From: Christensenella sp964592155
GTDB taxonomy: Bacteria > Bacillota > Clostridia > Christensenellales > Christensenellaceae
Length of the DNA: 10,505 nucleotides
NCBI GenBank assembly: GCA_964592155.1
Contig: CAZQDA010000090.1
Coordinates: 1 to 10,505 of the forward strand
Reading direction: 5' to 3'
How positions within the stretch are numbered: the first letter of the stretch is position 1; every line of letters begins with the position of its first letter. Positions 6,381-10,505 of the stretch are shown here, piece by piece. The position numbers and the translations under genes are program-made. The notes under the pieces are model-generated. The model ran no database searches. It was not told where the DNA came from and worked only from the letters and a program-made list of their open reading frames with translations.

Positions 6381-7979
6381 ATGATACAAGAACTTCAACT
6401 TCGTATACTTCCCGAAGAGGCTGCCAACGAGCAGTCTCTCCGGCAGGTCGTAGCCCGCGAAACAGGGCATGCCGCCGGGCGTATCCGGGCGGTCCGTGTA
6501 TTGAAACGGTCTGTCGATGCCCGTCAGCGCACGATCTTTGTCAATGTCAAGCTCCGCGTCTTTGTGGATGAAGAGCCGGAAGAGGCGGAATACACGTCGG
6601 TCGGATACCGGGATGTCTCCGGCGCGAAGCCGGTCGTCGTCGTCGGAGCCGGACCGGGCGGGCTGTTTGCCGCCCTTCGGCTGATCGAACTCGGCTGTCG
6701 CCCGATCGTGATCGAACGGGGAAAGAATGTGCGGGATCGCAAAAAAGACATCGCCCTCATCAGCCGCGAACACCGCGTGAACGGCGAGTCCAACTACAGT
6801 TTCGGGGAGGGGGGAGCAGGCGCTTACTCCGACGGGAAGCTCTATACGCGCAGCAAGAAGCGCGGTTCGGTCGACAAGATTCTGCATCTCTTCTGCCAGT
6901 TCGGAGCCAGCCCCTCCATCCTCGCCGATGCGCATCCGCATATCGGGACGGACAAGCTGCCGCGCGTGATCGAAAATATCCGCGAACAGATCATCCGGTC
7001 AGGGGGAGAGGTGCATTTCGAGACGCGCATGGACAGCCTGTTGATCCGCCGCGAGGAGGTGATCGGCGTGGAGACGCATACGGGGCAGCATTTCCTGGGA
7101 CCTGTGATCCTGGCGACCGGTCATTCCGCACGCGACGTCTACCGCTATCTCCATGACCGGCAGATCCCGATAGAGGCGAAGGGGCTTGCCGTGGGCGTCC
7201 GGCTTGAACATCCGCAGGAATTGATCGACCGGATTCAGTATCACCGGCGCGAAGGGCGTGGCGATTATCTGCCGGCTGCCGAGTATAGCTTTGTGGCGCA
7301 GGCCGCCGGGCGCGGGGTGTATTCCTTCTGCATGTGTCCGGGTGGTTTTGTGGTGCCGGCGGCAAGCGGACCGCAGCAGGTGGTTGTCAACGGTATGTCG
7401 CCCTCCAACCGGGGATCCCGCTGGGCGAATGCGGGCATGGTCGTGGAGGTGCGTCCCGAAGATTATCCGGAGTTGATGAAAGGAGAGGAGATACGCGAAA
7501 CGCCCGGTTCGCCGCTGGCGATGATGGCGTTTCAGGAGCGTCTGGAAGAACTTTGCTGGCTCAACGGGGGGAGGAAGCAGACCGCTCCGGCGCAACGGAT
7601 GCATGATTTTGTGACCGGGAAGAACTCCTTCGACTTGCCCGACTCATCCTATACACCCGGTTTGCTTGCTTCGCCGCTGCATTTCTGGATGCCGGAGTTT
7701 GTCGCGAGCCGCCTGCGCGAAGGGTTCCGTCAGTTCGGCAGATCGTCCAACGGCTTTCTGACGAACGAGGCGCTGCTGATCGGGGTCGAGACGCGCACCT
7801 CCTCTCCCGTCCGCATCCTCCGCGACAAGGATAGCTACCAGCACGTCACGCTGAAAGGGCTCTTTCCCTGTGGCGAAGGAGCCGGATATGCCGGGGGAAT
7901 CGTCTCTGCGGCGATCGACGGCGAACGATGTGCGGAGGGGGTGTCGCTCTTTCTTCAGCAAGGGGTAAGCGATAGCTGA
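6381..7979 (+). CDS. COG2509-type FAD-dependent dehydrogenase
   Basis: The ATG at 6381 gives 532 residues and lies 15 bp after the radA stop codon. An N-terminal domain of about 80 residues (rich in beta strands, with a charged loop) precedes a Rossmann dinucleotide fold: VVVVGAGPGGLFAALRL with GAGPGG at 89-94 and E112 at the end of the second strand to hold the FAD ribose. Further hallmarks are SNYSFGEGGAGAYSDGKLYT (about 136-155) and a C-terminal FAD-closing motif CGEGAGYAGGIVSAAIDG. Together these match the widespread uncharacterised FAD-dependent dehydrogenases of COG2509, usually about 520-540 residues. Substrate and partner are unknown. It should be cytoplasmic, with no signal peptide. 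It probably shares a transcript with radA, a pairing that need not be functional. Its last 25 bp overlap the 3' end of recQ on the other strand. Confidence 0.9.
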   Translation: MIQELQLRILPEEAANEQSLRQVVARETGHAAGRIRAVRVLKRSVDARQRTIFVNVKLRVFVDEEPEEAEYTSVGYRDVSGAKPVVVVGAGPGGLFAALRLIELGCRPIVIERGKNVRDRKKDIALISREHRVNGESNYSFGEGGAGAYSDGKLYTRSKKRGSVDKILHLFCQFGASPSILADAHPHIGTDKLPRVIENIREQIIRSGGEVHFETRMDSLLIRREEVIGVETHTGQHFLGPVILATGHSARDVYRYLHDRQIPIEAKGLAVGVRLEHPQELIDRIQYHRREGRGDYLPAAEYSFVAQAAGRGVYSFCMCPGGFVVPAASGPQQVVVNGMSPSNRGSRWANAGMVVEVRPEDYPELMKGEEIRETPGSPLAMMAFQERLEELCWLNGGRKQTAPAQRMHDFVTGKNSFDLPDSSYTPGLLASPLHFWMPEFVASRLREGFRQFGRSSNGFLTNEALLIGVETRTSSPVRILRDKDSYQHVTLKGLFPCGEGAGYAGGIVSAAIDGERCAEGVSLFLQQGVSDS

Positions 7980-9634
7980 CCTGCTTCGAGCCTGAAGGCT
8001 TCGTCCTGGTCTGCCAGGAAACGAATCACGGTCATACATTTCTCCTTCGGAAAGCGGCTGGTGTCGAGCAGGGAGGCGACTGCCACCGGCTTCTCGTCTA
8101 CCGCCTGCCGGATCTCTTGGCGGATCGCCTCGAACTCGGCGTCGCTCAGACCGGCTTTTCTTGCCAGGCAGGTATCGCAGTTGCCGCAATCGTCCGCCTC
8201 TTTCTCTCCGAAATAGCGGAGGAGGATGCGGCTGCGGCAGCGGTAGTCCTCCAGCAGATAATCCATGACCCAACCGATGCGCTTTTCCGCCCTGTCGCGC
8301 CGCTCTTCGTAGACCGTACGCGGAATGTCGAGGTTTCGCTTGCTGACCCGCGAACGGCTGAAGACGAGGAGGCTCGAGAGGGGGTGTGATTCCGCGTCCA
8401 ACTCCTCTTTGTATTCGATGTAGCCGGCGAGTTCCAGTATTTTCAGTGCGTGGTGCGTGTCGAGCAAAGGCAGATCATAGAGGGGGCAAAAGTCCGCCAG
8501 CGAGAAGTCGTGGACCGTGTCCATCCCAGCTCCGGCGGCGATTTCGTAGTGGCGGCAGAGGGTTTCGTACACATGCCGGATCAGGCTTTTCTTCGGATAC
8601 TCGCTCGTGATCTTCAGCTTCAGTTTTTCTTTGTCGTTTTCGGCGCAGAGGACTACGGCGAAGGCTTTGTAACCATCCCGTCCGGCGCGTCCTGCCTCTT
8701 GAAAGTATTCTTCCAGTGATCCCGGCATGTCGATATGGACGACCAGCCGCACATCCGGCTTGTCGATCCCCATTCCGAAGGCGTTGGTGGAGACGATGAC
8801 GCGGCATTCGTCGCGCTTCCAGCGGTTCTGCCGGAGCTCTTTCTCTTCACGGCTCAGTCCGGCGTGAAAATAGTCCGCCGCGATGCCGGCTTGCTGCAAC
8901 TGGAAGGCAATCTCTTTGGTCCGTTTCCGGTTGCGCACGTAGACGATGGCGCAGCCGGGTACTCTCTTCAGTATATAGAGCAGTGTCTGGGGTTTGTCTT
9001 CTGTTTTCCTGACGATGTAGGCCAGATTCGGACGGGCAAAGCTTGTCCGGAATACCTGTTTCTCGCGGAAGAGCAGTTTTTCCTGAATATCGCTGACGAC
9101 CTCCGGCGTCGCTGTTGCCGTCAGCGCCAATACCGGTACGCCCGGCAGCATCTCCCGGATCTCGGCGATGCGCAGGTAGGAGGGGCGGAAGTCATAGCCC
9201 CAACCGGATATGCAGTGGCTTTCGTCTACCACCAACAGGCAGATCTTCATCTCCTGTAGCCTCATCCGGAATGCCTCCGTCGCCAGGCGTTCAGGCGAGA
9301 CATAGAGGAACTTGTATGTGCCCGAAATGCACCGCTCCAATTCCGCCGTGATCTCCTGATGGAGCATGCCCGAATAGACGGCTGTCGCCGGGATGCCGAT
9401 CTTCCGCAGGTTGTCCACCTGGTCGCGCATCAGGGCGATAAGGGGCGTGACAACGAGGCAGATTCCCTCCATTGTCATCGCCGGCACCTGGAATGTGATT
9501 GATTTGCCACCTCCCGTCGGCATTAATCCGAGTGTGTCTTTCCCTGCGCAGACTGCGTGGATAATCTCCTCCTGCAAGGGACGGAAAGCCGGGTATCCCC
9601 AATACTTTCCTAGTATCTTATGGTAGACGTCCAC
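7955..9634 (-). CDS. recQ: ATP-dependent DNA helicase RecQ (short, no HRDC domain)
   Basis: The start is a GTG at 9634; the in-frame stop of recJ lies only four codons upstream and no ATG intervenes. An AAGG just before it can act as ribosome binding site. The 559 residues show all helicase motifs: Q-motif FRPLQ (17-21), Walker A TGGGKS (40-45), DESH (137-140) with the aromatic-rich loop SHCISGWGYDFRP, LALTATA (169-175), VSTNAFGMGIDKPD and QEAGRAGRDG (312-321). Zinc ligands C466, C483, C486 and C489 keep the CX16CX2CX2C spacing of E. coli RecQ (C380 to C403) but lie further along, behind a winged-helix-like region (about 345-420), as in other Bacteroidetes RecQs. No HRDC domain follows. From memory, related proteins have about 70 more residues near position 420-428 (SSLLVFSRSRV), so a second helical part may have been deleted. 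RecQ unwinds DNA 3' to 5' in recombination repair. It is 9 bp downstream of recJ, likely one operon. Confidence 0.95.
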   Translation of the reverse strand: MDVYHKILGKYWGYPAFRPLQEEIIHAVCAGKDTLGLMPTGGGKSITFQVPAMTMEGICLVVTPLIALMRDQVDNLRKIGIPATAVYSGMLHQEITAELERCISGTYKFLYVSPERLATEAFRMRLQEMKICLLVVDESHCISGWGYDFRPSYLRIAEIREMLPGVPVLALTATATPEVVSDIQEKLLFREKQVFRTSFARPNLAYIVRKTEDKPQTLLYILKRVPGCAIVYVRNRKRTKEIAFQLQQAGIAADYFHAGLSREEKELRQNRWKRDECRVIVSTNAFGMGIDKPDVRLVVHIDMPGSLEEYFQEAGRAGRDGYKAFAVVLCAENDKEKLKLKITSEYPKKSLIRHVYETLCRHYEIAAGAGMDTVHDFSLADFCPLYDLPLLDTHHALKILELAGYIEYKEELDAESHPLSSLLVFSRSRVSKRNLDIPRTVYEERRDRAEKRIGWVMDYLLEDYRCRSRILLRYFGEKEADDCGNCDTCLARKAGLSDAEFEAIRQEIRQAVDEKPVAVASLLDTSRFPKEKCMTVIRFLADQDEAFRLEAGQLSLTPC

Positions 9635-9643
9635 CGCAGTCCT

Positions 9644-10505
9644 TCACATTTCATCCACACGGATGTCTTTTATCATCAGTTGCAGCGATGTGTTGCCGTT
9701 GTAGGTATTCTCCTCGATGGTGTAGCAGATGTTGAACGGTTTCATCTCTTTGATGTGGCTGCTGTGCTGGTGCATGCCGAAAGCGATCCCGTGCATGGGC
9801 GTGTGCGACTTGTCGTCGATCATTTCCAGTTTGATATGTTCCAACTCTTTGCCGACCAGTTTGCTGGTGCCGTAATCCTTTACCGCCAGTGAACCGAAGA
9901 CCGGTTTCTGGTTGTCCGGACCGAAGGGGTTCATCCGTTTCAGTTCGTTCATGAACTTGACGTTGATGTCTTTCAGGTCGAGGACCGCGTCTACGTCGAT
10001 TTGGGGTGTCATCTGTTCGGGGATGATCTCTTCGGCAGCTAACCGGAGGAAGCGTTCGGTGAAGGCCTCCAGGTTTTCCTCTTTCAGCGAAAGACCGGCG
10101 GCGTATGTATGTCCTCCGAAGTTTTCCAACAGGTCGCGACAGCTCTCGATCGCTTTATAGATGTCGAAACCGGGGACGGAGCGTGCCGAGCCGGTGATGA
10201 GTTCCGATGATTTGGTCAGGACGACAGCCGGACGGTAGTATTTCTCGGTCAGACGGGAAGCCACGATGCCGATTACGCCTTTGTGCCAGCTACGGTCGTA
10301 GACGACGATGGCTTTCCGGTCTTCCATGTTGGAAAACTCGTCGATGATGGCATTTGCCTCGTCGGTAATCTTTTTGTCCAGTTCGCGGCGTTCGTCGTTG
10401 TACTGGTTGATGCTTTCGCTCTTTTCGCGTGCCACTTCTTCATCGCGTGCCAGCAGCAGCTCGACCGCCTCTTTTCCGTTCATCATACGTCCGGAGGCGT
10501 TGATG
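9644..10505 (-). CDS. recJ: Single-stranded-DNA-specific exonuclease RecJ, C-terminal part
   Basis: The gene runs off the right edge. The frame stays open past the ATG at 10486, and the residues before it (INASGRM) match the RecJ motif (R)xNAxGR, so that ATG is internal. About 287 of the usual 570 or so residues are present. The helical segment after it (AREKSESINQYNDERRELDKKI) leads into the DHHA1 domain with DRSWHKGVIGIVASRL, SARSVPGFDIYKAI and the signature GGHTYAAG (10094-10117), followed by the C-terminal OB-fold region (about 190-280), which includes MNPFGPDNQKPVF. The catalytic DHH domain lies outside the window. RecJ is a Mn2+/Mg2+-dependent 5'-3' exonuclease on single-stranded DNA in RecF-type recombination and mismatch repair. 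The TGA at 9646-9644 is followed 9 bp later by the recQ GTG, so the two are probably translated from one mRNA. Confidence 0.95.
   Translation of the reverse strand, partial: INASGRMMNGKEAVELLLARDEEVAREKSESINQYNDERRELDKKITDEANAIIDEFSNMEDRKAIVVYDRSWHKGVIGIVASRLTEKYYRPAVVLTKSSELITGSARSVPGFDIYKAIESCRDLLENFGGHTYAAGLSLKEENLEAFTERFLRLAAEEIIPEQMTPQIDVDAVLDLKDINVKFMNELKRMNPFGPDNQKPVFGSLAVKDYGTSKLVGKELEHIKLEMIDDKSHTPMHGIAFGMHQHSSHIKEMKPFNICYTIEENTYNGNTSLQLMIKDIRVDEM

Noticed and set aside
7989..8018. Two small stems (AGCCT-ga-AGGCT and CCTGG-tctg-CCAGG) as terminator of the FAD gene
   Set aside because: No T-run follows and the bases encode the conserved-frame end of recQ; chance is likely.

Overview
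The window looks like chromosomal DNA of a Bacteroidales bacterium, probably Parabacteroides- or Tannerella-like although genus cannot be fixed by eye. The reasons are several exact copies of the Bacteroidetes -7 promoter box TAnnTTTG (1066, 3257, 4846, 4930), A-rich leaders without clear Shine-Dalgarno sites, a RecQ with the Bacteroidetes-type domain layout, and a long KamA-like radical SAM protein next to a DUF2148 ferredoxin-like protein. Coding DNA is fairly GC-rich; the 4795-4990 spacer is clearly AT-richer.

Layout. The left part (1-7979) is all on the + strand: the C-terminal half of a sodium:solute symporter (1-962), a terminator-like hairpin and a promoter-like spacer, a 705-aa KamA-family radical SAM protein (1134-3251), a 180-aa DUF2148 iron-sulfur protein (3286-3828), a 317-aa protein of unknown function (3840-4793), a 198-bp spacer with four copies of a 42-bp tandem repeat, then radA (4992-6365) and a COG2509-type FAD-dependent dehydrogenase (6381-7979). 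The right part is on the - strand: recJ (3' part, 10505-9644) followed 9 bp later by recQ (9634-7955). recQ and the FAD gene converge and overlap by 25 bp.

How the genes fit together. radA, recQ and recJ are housekeeping recombination and repair functions: RadA drives branch migration, and RecJ (5'-3' ssDNA exonuclease) with RecQ (3'-5' helicase) forms a classic end-processing pair, here apparently co-transcribed. The unknown 317-aa protein upstream of radA ends in QLTLDLF, a good match to the bacterial sliding-clamp-binding hexapeptide, so it may also act in DNA metabolism. The KamA-like protein keeps the radical SAM cysteines and the PLP-lysine but seems to lack the acidic residues that hold lysine in true lysine 2,3-aminomutase, so its substrate is open.

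The most unusual DNA is the 42-bp repeat array at 4808-4975. Each unit is a near-palindrome (arms ATTTGA/TCAAAT), the first unit is rearranged into a long perfect hairpin, two units create exact TAnnTTTG boxes in front of radA, and because 42 is a multiple of three the array also encodes a 14-residue peptide repeat (FDxNxCxGxI). No complete defence system, mobile element, CRISPR array or RNA gene was seen.
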